Shown: positions 10,547-19,467 of the stretch, piece after piece | Layout: each line of letters starts with the position of its first letter | How positions within the stretch are numbered: the first letter of the stretch is position 1 | DNA from: Rhodobacteraceae bacterium HLUCCO18 | GTDB lineage: Bacteria; Pseudomonadota; Alphaproteobacteria; Rhodobacterales; Rhodobacteraceae | Direction: 5' to 3' | NCBI GenBank assembly: GCA_001314805.1 | Contig: LJSY01000008.1 | Coordinates: 22,985-86,984 of the forward strand | Length of the DNA: 64,000 bases | Notes under the pieces: model-generated | The model's database searches: none | Told to the model about the DNA's origin: nothing | The model's input: only the letters and a program-made list of their open reading frames with translations | Position numbers and translations under genes: made by a program

Positions 10547-12592
10547 TTATTCGAACTCCATGATCACGTCGTCCACGGCGAGGCTGTCGCCGGGGTCCGC
10601 GTTGATCTTGACCACCACCCCCTTGCGTTCGGCGCGCAGGATGTTCTCCATCTTCATCGCCTCGACGGTACACAGCGCCTGCCCGTCCTGAACCTCGTCG
10701 CCGACCTCCACGTCGACCTTCACGATCAGCCCCGGCATCGGGCAGAGCAGCATCCGCGAGGTGTCGGGTGGCAATTTCTCGGGCATGATCTCGGCAAGCT
10801 GGGCGTGGCGCGGACTGCGGACATGGACCTTGAGATCGGCGCCGCGCGTGCGCACCCTGAAGCCACCGGGTATCTTGCCGACCTTCAGAACCAGCGGCGC
10901 GCCGTCCACCTCGAGCCGCGCAAGCTGATCGCCCGGCGTCCAGTCCGAGGTCACACGCATGGCATGCCCATCCTCGAAGGTGACGGTGGACCCGTCATGG
11001 TCGGCCGAGATCGTGACGGCGAAGTCCTGCTCCTGCAGCCTGACCACCCAGTCGGTGCCCACGCGCCGTTCGTGATTGTCCATCCGGCCGGTCACGCGGG
11101 TGCGCCGGATCTCGGCCACCCGGTGCATCGCGGCCGACGCCGCCGCCACCCGCCGCAGATCGTCATCGGGCAGGGTCACGCCCGCGAAACCCTCGGGATA
11201 TTCCTCGGCGATGAAAGCCGTGGTGATCTCGCCCGAGACGAACCGCGGATGGTCCATCACCGCCGACAGGAACGGCAGGTTGTGACCGATCCCCTCCACC
11301 TCGAAACTGTCGAGCGCCACGCGCATCGCCTCGAGCGCCTCGGCCCGGTCGGCCCCCCATGTGCAGAGCTTGGCGATCATCGGGTCGTAGAACATGGAGA
11401 TCTCGCCACCCTCGAAAACGCCCGTGTCGTTCCTGACGGCCGTCTCGCCACGGGGGGCGTCGCCTTGCCACTTGCCACTGTCGTTGAGCGGACCGGCCTG
11501 CACCTCCTGCGGCGGGCGGTAGCGCGTGAGCCGACCGATGGACGGCAGGAAGTTGCGATAGGGATCCTCGGCATAGAGCCGGCTTTCCATGGCCCAGCCC
11601 GTCAGCGCGACGTCATCCTGCGTCATGGGCAGCTTCTCGCCTGCCGCGACCCGGATCATCTGCTCCACCAGATCGACGCCGGTGATCAGCTCGGTCACCG
11701 GGTGTTCCACCTGAAGGCGCGTGTTCATCTCGAGGAAATAGAAGTTCCGGTCCCCGTCGACGATGAACTCCACGGTGCCCGCGCTGGTGTAGCCCACGGC
11801 TTGTGCCAGCGCGCAGGCCTGTTCGCCCATCGCCTTGCGGGTGGTCTCGTCGAGAAACGGCGACGGCGCTTCCTCGATGACCTTCTGGTTGCGGCGCTGG
11901 ATCGAGCATTCCCGCTCGCCCAGGTAGATGCAGTTGCCGTGGCTGTCGGCCAGCACCTGGATCTCGATATGCCGGGGCTGGGTGACGAATTTCTCGATGA
12001 ACATGCGGTCGTCGCCGAAGCTCGACGCCGCCTCGTTCTTGGAGGCCTGGAAACCCTCGCGCACCTCGTCCTCGGACCAGGCGATCCGCATCCCCTTGCC
12101 GCCGCCGCCGGCCGACGCCTTCAGCATCACCGGATAGCCGATCTGCCCCGAGATCTTCACCGCCTCGTCGGCATCCTCGATCAGGCCCATATGTCCGGGG
12201 ACCGTGCTGACCCCCGCGTCCTGCGCGATCTTCTTGGAGGTGATCTTGTCGCCCATCGCCTCGATCGCCGCCGCCGGGGGGCCGATGAAGGCCACGCCCG
12301 CCTTTTCCAGCGCCTCGGCGAATTTCCTGTTCTCCGACAGGAACCCGTAGCCTGGATGCACCGCCTCGGCGCCCGTCGCCTTGATCGCCTCCATGATCCT
12401 GTCGATCACGATATAGCTTTCGGAGGCCGGCGGCGGTCCGATATGCACCGCCTCGTCCGCCATCCTCACATGAAGCGCATTGCGGTCCGCGTCCGAATAG
12501 ACCGCGACCGTGGCGATCCCCATCTTGCGCGCCGTCTTGATCACGCGACAGGCGATCTCGCCCCGGTTGGCGATCAGGATCTTCTTGAACAT
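10547..12592 (-). CDS. pccA: Propionyl-CoA carboxylase alpha (biotin) subunit
   Basis: Carries the biotin carboxylase and biotin-carrier functions of propionyl-CoA carboxylase, which makes methylmalonyl-CoA. 681 aa from the ATG at 12592. A GTG two codons upstream leaves no room for the AGGGACA ribosome site. Domains: biotin carboxylase (MFKKILIANRGEIACRVIKT, ATP-grasp GGGGKGM, catalytic EMNTRLQVEHPVTE), a BT-type linker that contacts the beta subunit (about 515-600), and a C-terminal biotinyl domain with AMKME, Lys at about residue 647. Partner pccB is 2.3 kb upstream on the same strand, separated by four small genes. Confidence 0.97.
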   Translation of the reverse strand: MFKKILIANRGEIACRVIKTARKMGIATVAVYSDADRNALHVRMADEAVHIGPPPASESYIVIDRIMEAIKATGAEAVHPGYGFLSENRKFAEALEKAGVAFIGPPAAAIEAMGDKITSKKIAQDAGVSTVPGHMGLIEDADEAVKISGQIGYPVMLKASAGGGGKGMRIAWSEDEVREGFQASKNEAASSFGDDRMFIEKFVTQPRHIEIQVLADSHGNCIYLGERECSIQRRNQKVIEEAPSPFLDETTRKAMGEQACALAQAVGYTSAGTVEFIVDGDRNFYFLEMNTRLQVEHPVTELITGVDLVEQMIRVAAGEKLPMTQDDVALTGWAMESRLYAEDPYRNFLPSIGRLTRYRPPQEVQAGPLNDSGKWQGDAPRGETAVRNDTGVFEGGEISMFYDPMIAKLCTWGADRAEALEAMRVALDSFEVEGIGHNLPFLSAVMDHPRFVSGEITTAFIAEEYPEGFAGVTLPDDDLRRVAAASAAMHRVAEIRRTRVTGRMDNHERRVGTDWVVRLQEQDFAVTISADHDGSTVTFEDGHAMRVTSDWTPGDQLARLEVDGAPLVLKVGKIPGGFRVRTRGADLKVHVRSPRHAQLAEIMPEKLPPDTSRMLLCPMPGLIVKVDVEVGDEVQDGQALCTVEAMKMENILRAERKGVVVKINADPGDSLAVDDVIMEFE

Positions 12593-12653
12593 GGGCACTG
12601 TCCCTTTTTCTTGGCCACGGGGCGCACGCGCCCGGCATATCTGAAACGCAAAA

Positions 12654-12685
12654 GGACCGCCTGAGCCTTCCGGCCCGGGCGGTCC
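12654..12685 (-). terminator. Rho-independent terminator after small lipoprotein gene
   Basis: Inverted repeat GGACCGCC (12654-12661) / GGCGGTCC (12678-12685). Read on the minus strand, the 3' arm is followed by TTTTGCGTTT. It lies 43 bp after the lipoprotein stop and 62 bp before pccA, so pccA may need its own promoter or read-through. Confidence 0.75.
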
Positions 12686-12727
12686 CCGATATTCGATGCG
12701 GCGTATCGCGCGCCGCGGATCAGTCGG

Positions 12728-12934
12728 TTAGCGGCAGAGGTTGACGTCGTCGCACAGCGCGCCGCCCGCGGCACCCACGGCGACACCTGTCGCCACGTTG
12801 CCGCCCAGCGCCGCGGCCGTGAGACCGCCCGCCGCCGCGCCGACGCCGGCGCGTTCGAGATCGCTTGCCACGCAGCCGGCAAGGCCGATGGTGGACGCGA
12901 AAAGCACGGCAATGAGTTTGGTTCGCTGACGCAT
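12728..12934 (-). CDS. Small glycine-rich lipoprotein
   Basis: 68 aa with a lipoprotein signal (lipobox GLAGC, Cys at residue 21), followed by a Gly/Ala-rich stretch (GVGAAAGGLTAAALGGNVATG) resembling a glycine-zipper membrane segment and ending with two Cys (ALCDDVNLCR). The start is supported by AGGAGA eight bases upstream. A weak promoter (TTGACT at 13000-13005, TTGTAT at 12975-12980, 19-bp spacer) lies upstream. A terminator follows. Function is unknown. Confidence 0.75.
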   Translation of the reverse strand: MRQRTKLIAVLFASTIGLAGCVASDLERAGVGAAAGGLTAAALGGNVATGVAVGAAGGALCDDVNLCR

Positions 12935-13046
12935 GTGATCTGTTCTCCTGTCGATACGCCTCGTTGCGACCGTGATACAACGAAAGCGATTGCCCGCCTA
13001 GTCAAACTGGCGCGCCGGGCGCTTGACCGGCGGATTTCGGTAAAAA

Positions 13047-13081
13047 AATGCGATCGGGACAGTTGCCTGCCCGACCGCATT
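13047..13081 (-). terminator. Rho-independent terminator
   Basis: A 12-bp stem with one G-T wobble (13047-13058 / 13070-13081) is followed on the minus strand by a run of seven T. It ends the transcript of the 124-aa gene at 13245-13619. The rest of the 310-bp gap (12935-13244) holds only the weak lipoprotein promoter; I see no gene in it. Confidence 0.8.
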
Positions 13082-13244
13082 GAAGGGGAAGGGTAACACG
13101 TCTTGTCGCGGTCGGCCCGGAAACAGCCGGGGACTCGGACCGACAAGCACAGCATGCCACGGCGCGCCGCGCGATAAAGGGGGTCGGAGCACAGCCGCGC
13201 GTGTTGGGCATCAAACCGCTGAATTCGGGGAGGTCTGTGCAGAT

Positions 13245-13619
13245 TCATGCCGACCGGTCCTCCCAGATGCCGCTGCCGTCGAAGGCCTCGGGGAAAGAGG
13301 CGCGCGCGCGGGCCACGTCGAGCCTGAGCAACGCCTCGTAGCTTTCGGGATCGAACGGATCCTCTGCCGGGATCACCTCGCGCCCGAACAGCCAGCTGAG
13401 CCGGCCGGCGTCGAGATTGCCCCGCTCGAAAGGCTCGTCCCCGAAACACAGCCACAGCGCCTCGACGAAGGCCGCGTCGGCGCGACGGTCGGCGGGCCTG
13501 CGGTCGGCATAGCGTTCCCGCGCGATCAGTTTCGTCGCACCGTCCTTGTTGGCGCGGCGGATCGTGAACTGGAAATCCGTGCTCGGCAGACGTGAGGGGA
13601 AGCCCTTGTGCTTCAGCAT
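13245..13619 (-). CDS. Conserved hypothetical protein between pccA and pccB
   Basis: 124 aa, soluble, beginning MLKHKGFPSRLPSTDFQFTI and ending DGSGIWEDRSA. No signal peptide, membrane segment or recognised motif. Codon use matches its neighbours. It lies in the pcc region with its own terminator (13047-13081) and a candidate structured leader upstream (13654-13803). I do not recognise the family. The position suggests, but does not prove, a link with propionyl-CoA metabolism. Confidence 0.7.
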   Translation of the reverse strand: MLKHKGFPSRLPSTDFQFTIRRANKDGATKLIARERYADRRPADRRADAAFVEALWLCFGDEPFERGNLDAGRLSWLFGREVIPAEDPFDPESYEALLRLDVARARASFPEAFDGSGIWEDRSA

Positions 13620-13653
13620 CGTCCACCCCCACGCACCTTCAGGCCGGTGAAAC

Positions 13654-13803
13654 GCCGGGCGAGGCTGTTGCCCCGCCCGGCAAGGGGAAGGGTCCTGCTC
13701 AGGACCTGCCGTCCACGGGGTTTGCCCCCGCTTGTTGCCCTTCGGTGCGTGACCGGGCGCTCTTGCCCGGCCACGACCCGAGGTACAGCTGCGGTTCCGC
13801 AGC
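13654..13803 (-). ncRNA. Candidate structured RNA or 5' leader
   Basis: Five consecutive hairpins fill this interval: 13654-13665/13670-13681 (GCCGGGCGAGGC with GCCCCGCCCGGC), 13691-13697/13700-13706, GGGG tttg CCCC at 13717-13728, CCGGGC/GCCCGG at 13753-13758/13765-13770, and GCTGCGG tt CCGCAGC at 13788-13803. On the minus strand a promoter-like pair TTGAAT (13829-13834) and CAATAT (13806-13811) with a 17-bp spacer would start transcription at the first hairpin. It may be a leader of the 124-aa gene or a separate sRNA. I could not match it to SRP, RNase P or tmRNA consensus. The rest of the gap, to 13929, shows no gene. Confidence 0.3.
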
Positions 13804-13929
13804 CAATATTGATGATACCTGAGCGCGAATTCAATCCACAGGGTTTTCCACAGTCCGGGCGCGCCTGTGACTCAGAAGCCTCAAACTTGGCAGCGCTTGA
13901 AGAACGAACCGCAAAATATTGTATCGTCA

Positions 13930-14376
13930 TCACAAAAGTTCCCAGATGCAGACACCATCCCGGATCGTGTAGGCCTCGATGGATTGGGTTATCCCCGGTG
14001 CGGGCTCGCCCCGGATGAAGGGCTCCGCCATCAGTTGCACGACGATGCGCGCAGGCGGCGGATCCGCCACCGGCAACGCGATTTCGGCGCAGACCCAGTC
14101 GTGATCGTTGTGGGCGCTTTCCGATCCTGTCTCCGGAAGCTCGGGCACCACCATCCGCACCACCAGCCAGGTCGCCGAAGTGAAGGGCTGCGTCTCCGGC
14201 AGGATATCGCAGAGCTCCGCCGCCCGCCCCGAGGGCAGCGTGTGATCGCCGTCCAAGGGACAGATCGCGTCCTCCACCGATGGCAGCGTGAAGGCCACCA
14301 CGGCGAGCGCGACCGAACCCAGCGCCGCCAGCAGCGCCAGCCACCCCATGGGCGAAAGCGGTATGCTTCGCAACAT
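13930..14376 (-). CDS. Hypothetical membrane-anchored protein
   Basis: 148 aa. One N-terminal hydrophobic segment (MGWLALLAALGSVALAVVAF) is followed by an exported domain with three Cys (DAICPLDGD, AELCDILPE, WVCAEIA) and a C-terminal Cys (GVCIWELL). The start at 14376 lies two bases after the ridA stop, so it is probably translated with ridA. No family is recognised; disulfides in the periplasm are plausible but inferred. Confidence 0.7.
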   Translation of the reverse strand: MLRSIPLSPMGWLALLAALGSVALAVVAFTLPSVEDAICPLDGDHTLPSGRAAELCDILPETQPFTSATWLVVRMVVPELPETGSESAHNDHDWVCAEIALPVADPPPARIVVQLMAEPFIRGEPAPGITQSIEAYTIRDGVCIWELL

Positions 14377-14378
14377 GG

Positions 14379-14804
14379 CTAGCCATTCCCGCCCTGCCCC
14401 GACCCGGTCCCGGGACGGCGCGCGATACAATCGATCTCGACCAGCGCACCGACGGCCAGCGCGGTCACGCCGACGGTCGTGCGCGCCGGCCGCCGGTCCT
14501 CGGGGAAATAGGCCTGGTAGGTGTCGTTAAACGCGGCGTAGTCACGCTCGAACTCGGTCAGGTAGGCGCGCATCTGCACCACATGCGACAGGTCGAGCCC
14601 CATCCCCCCGAGGATCAGCGCGAGGTTCTCCATAACCCGTGTCGTCTGCGCCGCGATCCCCTCCGGCAATGGCGCGTCCGGCGCCTCGGGGTCGGTCGGC
14701 ATCTGTCCGGTCAGCAGCACCCAGCCATCGGCCTCCACCGCATGGGAAAAGGGCGCGACGGGGCGGGGCCCGTGGGCGATCATGTGGAAGATGGGATCAG
14801 TCAT
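14379..14804 (-). CDS. RidA family (YjgF/YER057c/UK114) protein
   Basis: 141 aa from MTDPIFH. RidA enzymes hydrolyse reactive enamine/imine intermediates; relatives act on other small acyl or amino compounds. Family landmarks are present: the FSHAVEADGWVLLTGQMPTD start, the conserved Arg in PARTTVGVTALAVG, and VEIDCIA at the end. It lies between pccB (63 bp upstream) and the exported 148-aa protein, so expression with pccB is likely. It may be a subgroup other than canonical RidA. Confidence 0.85.
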   Translation of the reverse strand: MTDPIFHMIAHGPRPVAPFSHAVEADGWVLLTGQMPTDPEAPDAPLPEGIAAQTTRVMENLALILGGMGLDLSHVVQMRAYLTEFERDYAAFNDTYQAYFPEDRRPARTTVGVTALAVGALVEIDCIARRPGTGSGQGGNG

Positions 14805-14867
14805 GCAATGCTCCGTAGGGCGGGACCCGTCCCGCCGCACCCTTCCAAAGGCGGGATCGATCCCGCC

Positions 14868-16400
14868 TCACAACGGAATGTTGTCGTGCTTTTTCCAAGG
14901 CATCTTCTTCTGCTTCCGCCGCAGCATCGCGAAGGCCTTGCACACCCGTTTCCGGGTCGAGCGGGGCTGGATCACCTCGTCGATGAAGCCGCGCTCTGCC
15001 GCCGCGAACGGGTTGGCGAAGCGGTCCTCGTATTCCTTCGTGTGCGCCGCGATCTTCTCAGCATCGCCCAGATCCGCGCGGTGCAGGATCTCCACCGCCC
15101 CCTTGGCTCCCATCACCGCGATCTCCGAGGTGGGCCAGGCGTAGGAGATATCGCCGCGCAGGTGCTTCGACGACATCACCACGTAGGCGCCCCCATAGGC
15201 CTTTCGGGTGATGACCGTCACCTTCGGCACCGTCGCCTCGCCATAGGCGAACAGAAGCTTCGCACCGTGCTTGATGACGCCGTTATACTCCTGCCCCGTC
15301 CCCGGCAGGAAGCCCGGCACATCCACGAAGGTCAGGATCGGGATCTCGAAACAGTCGCAGAACCGCACGAAGCGGGCCGCCTTGCGCGCGCTGTCGATGT
15401 CCAGAACGCCCGCCAGCACCATGGGCTGGTTCGCCACCACGCCCACGGTCTGTCCCTCCAGCCGGATGAACCCAGTGATGATGTTGCCCGCGAACGCTTC
15501 CTGGATCTCGTAGAAATCGCCCTCGTCGGCAACCTTGGTGATCAGCTCCTTCATGTCGTAGGGCTGGTTGGGGTTGTCGGGGATCAGCGTGTCGAGGCTT
15601 TCCTCCACCCGCTCGGGATCGTCGTAGAAGGGCCGCGTGGGCGGCTTGTCCCGGTTCGACAGCGGCAGGAAATCGACCAGCCGGCGGATCTCGGACAGTG
15701 CCTCGACATCGTTCTCGAAGGCCGCGTCGGCGACGGAGGACCGGCGCGTGTGGGTCGTGGCACCGCCCAGCTCCTCGGCCGTGACATGCTCGTTCGTCAC
15801 CGTCTTCACCACGTCGGGGCCGGTGACGAACATGTAGGACGAGTCCTTCACCATGAAGATGAAGTCGGTCATGGCGGGGCTGTAGACCGCGCCGCCCGCA
15901 CATGGACCCATGATGACGGAGATCTGCGGCACGACACCCGAGGCCTCGATATTGCGCTGGAACACCTCGCCATAGGCGGCAAGGCTCGCCACGCCCTCCT
16001 GAATGCGCGCCCCGCCCGAGTCGTTGATCCCGATCACCGGCGCGCCGTTCTGCATCGCCATGTCCATGATCTTGCAGATCTTCGCGGCATGGGTCTCGGA
16101 TACCGACCCGCCGAGAACCGTGAAATCCTGGGAAAAGACGTAGACCATGCGTCCGTTGATCGTGCCCCAGCCGGTCACGACACCGTCGCCACGGGGCTTG
16201 GACTTTGCCATCCCGAAATCGACGCAGCGATGGGTGACGAACATGTCGTACTCCTCGAAGCTGCCCTCGTCGAGCAACAGCTCGATCCGCTCGCGCGCGG
16301 TCAGCTTGCCCTTGGCGTGCTGCGCCTCGATCCGCGCCTGCCCGCCGCCGAGGCGCGCTTCCTCGCGCCGCTGTTCCAGCTGCTCAAGGATGTCCTTCAT
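14868..16400 (-). CDS. pccB: Propionyl-CoA carboxylase beta subunit
   Basis: Carboxyltransferase half of propionyl-CoA carboxylase; moves CO2 from biotin to propionyl-CoA. 510 aa from [10 protein letters not shown] at 16400, which is the usual length; the 30 residues that can be added upstream do not look coding. Both crotonase-like halves are seen: the N-terminal oxyanion loop around [14 protein letters not shown] and the C-terminal [17 protein letters not shown] with [13 protein letters not shown]. It is the first gene of the pcc run and is preceded by PccR-type half-sites (16525-16580). Confidence 0.97.
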   Translation of the reverse strand: MKDILEQLEQRREEARLGGGQARIEAQHAKGKLTARERIELLLDEGSFEEYDMFVTHRCVDFGMAKSKPRGDGVVTGWGTINGRMVYVFSQDFTVLGGSVSETHAAKICKIMDMAMQNGAPVIGINDSGGARIQEGVASLAAYGEVFQRNIEASGVVPQISVIMGPCAGGAVYSPAMTDFIFMVKDSSYMFVTGPDVVKTVTNEHVTAEELGGATTHTRRSSVADAAFENDVEALSEIRRLVDFLPLSNRDKPPTRPFYDDPERVEESLDTLIPDNPNQPYDMKELITKVADEGDFYEIQEAFAGNIITGFIRLEGQTVGVVANQPMVLAGVLDIDSARKAARFVRFCDCFEIPILTFVDVPGFLPGTGQEYNGVIKHGAKLLFAYGEATVPKVTVITRKAYGGAYVVMSSKHLRGDISYAWPTSEIAVMGAKGAVEILHRADLGDAEKIAAHTKEYEDRFANPFAAAERGFIDEVIQPRSTRKRVCKAFAMLRRKQKKMPWKKHDNIPL

Positions 16401-16524
16401 GGTCCATGTCCCTTCCGTTCCGTCGTCTTGTCCGGCCTTCTGCATGCACGACAGAAGAGACGCCGCGCCCGCGAGACCGGTTTTGGCCACCCTATGGGCG
16501 GGTCGCGCTCAGGGCGAGTCCTCT

Positions 16525-16580
16525 TTGGCAAATTTGCATATCTATTTGCGACCTCTCTGAAATAATTGCAAATTCGCAAA
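16525..16580. promoter_or_regulatory. PccR-type operator array upstream of pccB
   Basis: Five TTTGCAAA-like half-sites: TTGGCAAA (16525), TTTGCATA (16533), TTTGCGAC (16545), ATTGCAAA (16565) and TTCGCAAA (16573). The pair at 16533/16545 has the N4 spacing described for PccR (TTTGCAAA-N4-TTTGCAAA) in Rhodobacter sphaeroides. A minus-strand promoter for pccB probably overlaps the array (TTGCAA near 16571, AAATAG-like -10). The divergent MFS gene starts about 85 bp away. Confidence 0.75.
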
Positions 16581-16664
16581 TCCCCCTACGGCACCCGACC
16601 ATGCGCCGCGTCTGTGCGCCAAGGCACATGGACAAGCCCCGGGCCGCGCCCTAAGCCCTATGCC

Positions 16665-17882
16665 ATGCCAGTCGCTCCTGCCGTGCGGTTCATGGACCGC
16701 AGCACACCGCCGCACATCTTCACGCTGATCGTCCTGACAGGCCTTGGCGCGTTGTCGATGAACATATTCCTGCCGTCGCTGCCAGCGATGAGCGAGCATT
16801 TCTCCACCGATTACCGGGTGATGCAGCTTTCGGTGGCACTCTACCTTGCGGGAAGCGCAGTCCTGCAGATCGTGGTCGGCCCGATCTCGGACCGCTACGG
16901 ACGCCGCCCGGTGCTGCTCTGGGGGATCGGCATCTTTCTCGTGGCGACGCTGGGCTGCATCCTTGCACCCACGATCGAGGTCTTCCTGGCGTTCCGGATG
17001 CTGCAGGCGGTGGTCGTGGTGGGCCTCGTGCTGGGCCGCGCCGTGGTGCGCGACATGTACCCGCAGGATCAGGCCGCCAGCCAGATCGGGTATGTCACCA
17101 TGGGCATGGCGGTCGTCCCGATGATCGGGCCCGCCATCGGGGGGGTGTTGGACGAAACCCTCGGCTGGCAGGCGAATTTCTGGATGCTCGCCATCCTCGG
17201 CATGCTTGTCATGGCGCTGACCTGGCGCGACCTCGGCGAAACCGCCGCGCGCGGATCCGAGAGTTTCACCGAACAGTTCGCCCAGTATCCCGAACTTTTC
17301 GCCTCTCGCCGGTTCTGGGGCTATTGCCTGACGGCGGCCTTCGCCTCGGGCGCGTTCTTCGCCTTTCTGGGCGGCGCGCCCTACGTGGGATCCGAGGTCT
17401 TCGGCCTCTCGGCGTCTCTGGTCGGCCTGTATTTCGGCACTGCCGCCGTCGGCTACTTCTTCGGAAGCTACGTATCCGGCCGCTACTCGATGCGCGTGGG
17501 CATCAACGGGATGGTCCTGTGGGGCTCGATCCTTTCGGCGACGGGACCGCTGCTGACACTCCTTCTGTTCTTGCTGGGCTTCAAGACCGCGCTGGTCTTT
17601 TTCGGCCTGATGACCATCGTCGGGATCGGCAATGGCATGGTGCTGCCCAACGCGACCTCGGGCATGCTGTCGGTCCGCCCCCATCTCGCCGGCACCGCCA
17701 GCGGGCTTGGCGGCGCGATCACCATCGGGGGCGGCGCCGCGCTCTCGGCGCTGGCGGGCGCGCTTCTGACCGGAGGAAACGGGGCCTATCCCCTGATCCT
17801 GATCATGCTGGTCACGTCACTGCTGGCGGTGGGCGCCATACTCTACACGATGCAGCGGGAGCGCCGGGTGACGGGCACCTGA
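16665..17882 (+). CDS. MFS drug-resistance transporter, Bcr/CflA type
   Basis: 405 aa with about twelve membrane helices. Hallmarks: the first helix region MNIFLPSLPAMSEHF, and the loop 2-3 signature GPISDRYGRRPVLLWG typical of drug:H+ antiporter-1 (Bcr/CflA) carriers. The start at 16665 (MPVAPAVRF) was chosen because the upstream extension crosses the pccB operator; MDRSTPP at 16692 is an alternative. Divergent from pccB and followed by pccR in the same direction, so it may fall under the same control. Substrate unknown. Confidence 0.88.
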   Translation: MPVAPAVRFMDRSTPPHIFTLIVLTGLGALSMNIFLPSLPAMSEHFSTDYRVMQLSVALYLAGSAVLQIVVGPISDRYGRRPVLLWGIGIFLVATLGCILAPTIEVFLAFRMLQAVVVVGLVLGRAVVRDMYPQDQAASQIGYVTMGMAVVPMIGPAIGGVLDETLGWQANFWMLAILGMLVMALTWRDLGETAARGSESFTEQFAQYPELFASRRFWGYCLTAAFASGAFFAFLGGAPYVGSEVFGLSASLVGLYFGTAAVGYFFGSYVSGRYSMRVGINGMVLWGSILSATGPLLTLLLFLLGFKTALVFFGLMTIVGIGNGMVLPNATSGMLSVRPHLAGTASGLGGAITIGGGAALSALAGALLTGGNGAYPLILIMLVTSLLAVGAILYTMQRERRVTGT

Positions 17883-17968
17883 CCCGCCCCTTCATTCTGG
17901 CAGAAAAACTCCGGGGGGGCCACAGGCCGGGGGCAGAGCCCCCTTGAGCCCCGCCGCCCCTTGCGAGC

Positions 17969-17997
17969 TTTGCAAATCCTGATACCAAGTCTGCAAA
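17969..17997. promoter_or_regulatory. Possible PccR autoregulatory site
   Basis: A perfect TTTGCAAA (17969-17976) and TCTGCAAA (17990-17997) start 21 bp apart, about two helical turns, and end 14 bp before the pccR start codon. The spacing differs from the N4 spacing at pccB. A weak promoter (TTGCGA 17961-17966, TACCAA 17983-17988) would be covered. Confidence 0.5.
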
Positions 17998-18011
17998 CCG
18001 ATGGAGCCGCC

Positions 18012-19406
18012 ATGCCCGCCCAGAAACTCTATGCCGGCGCCAAGCTGCGGGAGGTGCGCACGCGCATCGGCCTGACACAAAAGGACTTCGCCGCCAAGCT
18101 GGGCGTCTCCCTGCCCTATCTCAACCAGATGGAGAACAACAACAGGCCCGTCTCCACCTCCGTGGTGCTGGGGCTGGCCCGCGAATTCGGCCTCGACGTC
18201 ACCGAACTGGGCTCGGGCGATACCGAGCGGCTGGTCTCCGACATGCGCGAGGCCATCGCCGACCCGATCTTCGCCGAGACGGCGCCGCCGCTGTCGGACC
18301 TGCGCCTCGCCGCCTCCAACGCGCCCGCGCTCGCCCGCGCCTTTCTCGACCTGCACCGCGCCTATCGGCAGACCCACGAACGCCTCGCATCCCTCGACGA
18401 GGCGCTGGGACAGGACGGCCGCGCGCTGCAGAGCCCGTGGGAAGAGGTGCGCGACTTCTTCCACTATTGCGACAACTACATCGACGCCGTCGACCGCGCC
18501 GCCGAACGCTTCGCTAGCCAGGCCGAGGGCGATCTGGTGGCCCATACCGAGGCCGTTCTGGGCCGCATGGGCATCACGCTCAGGATGGCGGCCGGCGCGG
18601 GCGTCCGCAATTACGACCGCGAGGCCCGCATCCTGATGCTCTCGCCACGCGCCGCGCCCGAAACGCAGCGCTTCCAGCTGCTGCACCAATACGCGCTTCT
18701 CGGGCAGGCGCAGCTTCTGGACGCCACGCTTGACCTCGCGCGGTTCCAGACAGACACCGCGCGCGAGATCGCCCGGATCGGCATGGCGAACTACTTCGCG
18801 GGCGCGGTCCTGATGCCCTATACCCGCTTCGCCGAGGCCGCGCGCGAGACGCGCCACGATCTCGAACAGCTGTCGATCCTCTTCGGCGCCTCGATCGAGC
18901 AGGTGGCCCACCGCCTCTCCACCCTGCAGCGCCCCGGCGCCAAGGGCGTGCCCTTCTTCTTCGCGCGCGTCGATCAGGCGGGAACGGTCACCAAACGGCA
19001 TTCGGCCACGCGGCTGCAATTCGCCCGCTACGGCAGCGCCTGCCCGCTCTGGAACGTGCATAGCGCCTTCGAGACGCCCGGCCGCTTCCTGCGGCAACTG
19101 GCCGAAACACCGGACGGCGCGCGTTACGTGATCCTCGCCCGCGACGTGTCCAAGACCGGCGGAGCCTGGGGCACTCCGACGCGGCGCTTCGCGATCTCGC
19201 TGGGCTGCGAGGTGACCCATGCACCGCAGCTCGTCTATGCCGACGGGCTCGACCTCGACCGCGACGCATCGTTCCAGCCGATCGGCATCTCCTGCCGGAT
19301 CTGCGAGCGGGCCCATTGCCATCAACGCGCCGTGCCGCCGCTCGAACGCCGGCTGACGGTCAATCCCGACCACCGTGGCACGCTGCCCTACGACATCGCG
19401 GATTAG
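18012..19406 (+). CDS. pccR: XRE-family short-chain acyl-CoA regulator PccR
   Basis: 464 aa from MPAQKLYAGAKL. Residues about 10-65 are an XRE helix-turn-helix (RIGLTQKDFAAKLGVSLPYLNQMENNN). The middle is an IrrE/DUF955-like domain (FQLLHQYALLGQ, YFAGAVLMPYTRFAEAA) whose metalloprotease HExxH is not conserved. The C-terminal half is the DUF2083-type acyl-CoA-sensing region with the Cys cluster SCRICERAHCHQRAVPPLE. This layout is that of the ScfR family. PccR of R. sphaeroides controls propionyl-CoA carboxylase genes at TTTGCAAA repeats, which are present here at pccB and upstream of this gene. The assignment to PccR rather than another ScfR rests on gene context. Confidence 0.88.
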   Translation: MPAQKLYAGAKLREVRTRIGLTQKDFAAKLGVSLPYLNQMENNNRPVSTSVVLGLAREFGLDVTELGSGDTERLVSDMREAIADPIFAETAPPLSDLRLAASNAPALARAFLDLHRAYRQTHERLASLDEALGQDGRALQSPWEEVRDFFHYCDNYIDAVDRAAERFASQAEGDLVAHTEAVLGRMGITLRMAAGAGVRNYDREARILMLSPRAAPETQRFQLLHQYALLGQAQLLDATLDLARFQTDTAREIARIGMANYFAGAVLMPYTRFAEAARETRHDLEQLSILFGASIEQVAHRLSTLQRPGAKGVPFFFARVDQAGTVTKRHSATRLQFARYGSACPLWNVHSAFETPGRFLRQLAETPDGARYVILARDVSKTGGAWGTPTRRFAISLGCEVTHAPQLVYADGLDLDRDASFQPIGISCRICERAHCHQRAVPPLERRLTVNPDHRGTLPYDIAD

Positions 19407-19467
19407 GTTGACGGATGTCGGCTTGGCCGACTACGCCTTCTCCACCAGGACAGGAGGACCCGGCCAA

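Noticed and set aside
13700..13790. Resemblance to RNase P RNA (GCAAGAGCGCC and GGCAAACCCC on the minus strand)
   Set aside because: The essential GGAGGAAAGTCCGGGC core is absent in the whole interval, so it is not rnpB.
13829..13853. DnaA-box-like sequences (CAATCCACA, TTTTCCACA)
   Set aside because: Only two imperfect matches, no AT-rich unwinding region and no dnaA, hemE or parAB nearby, so there is no support for an origin.
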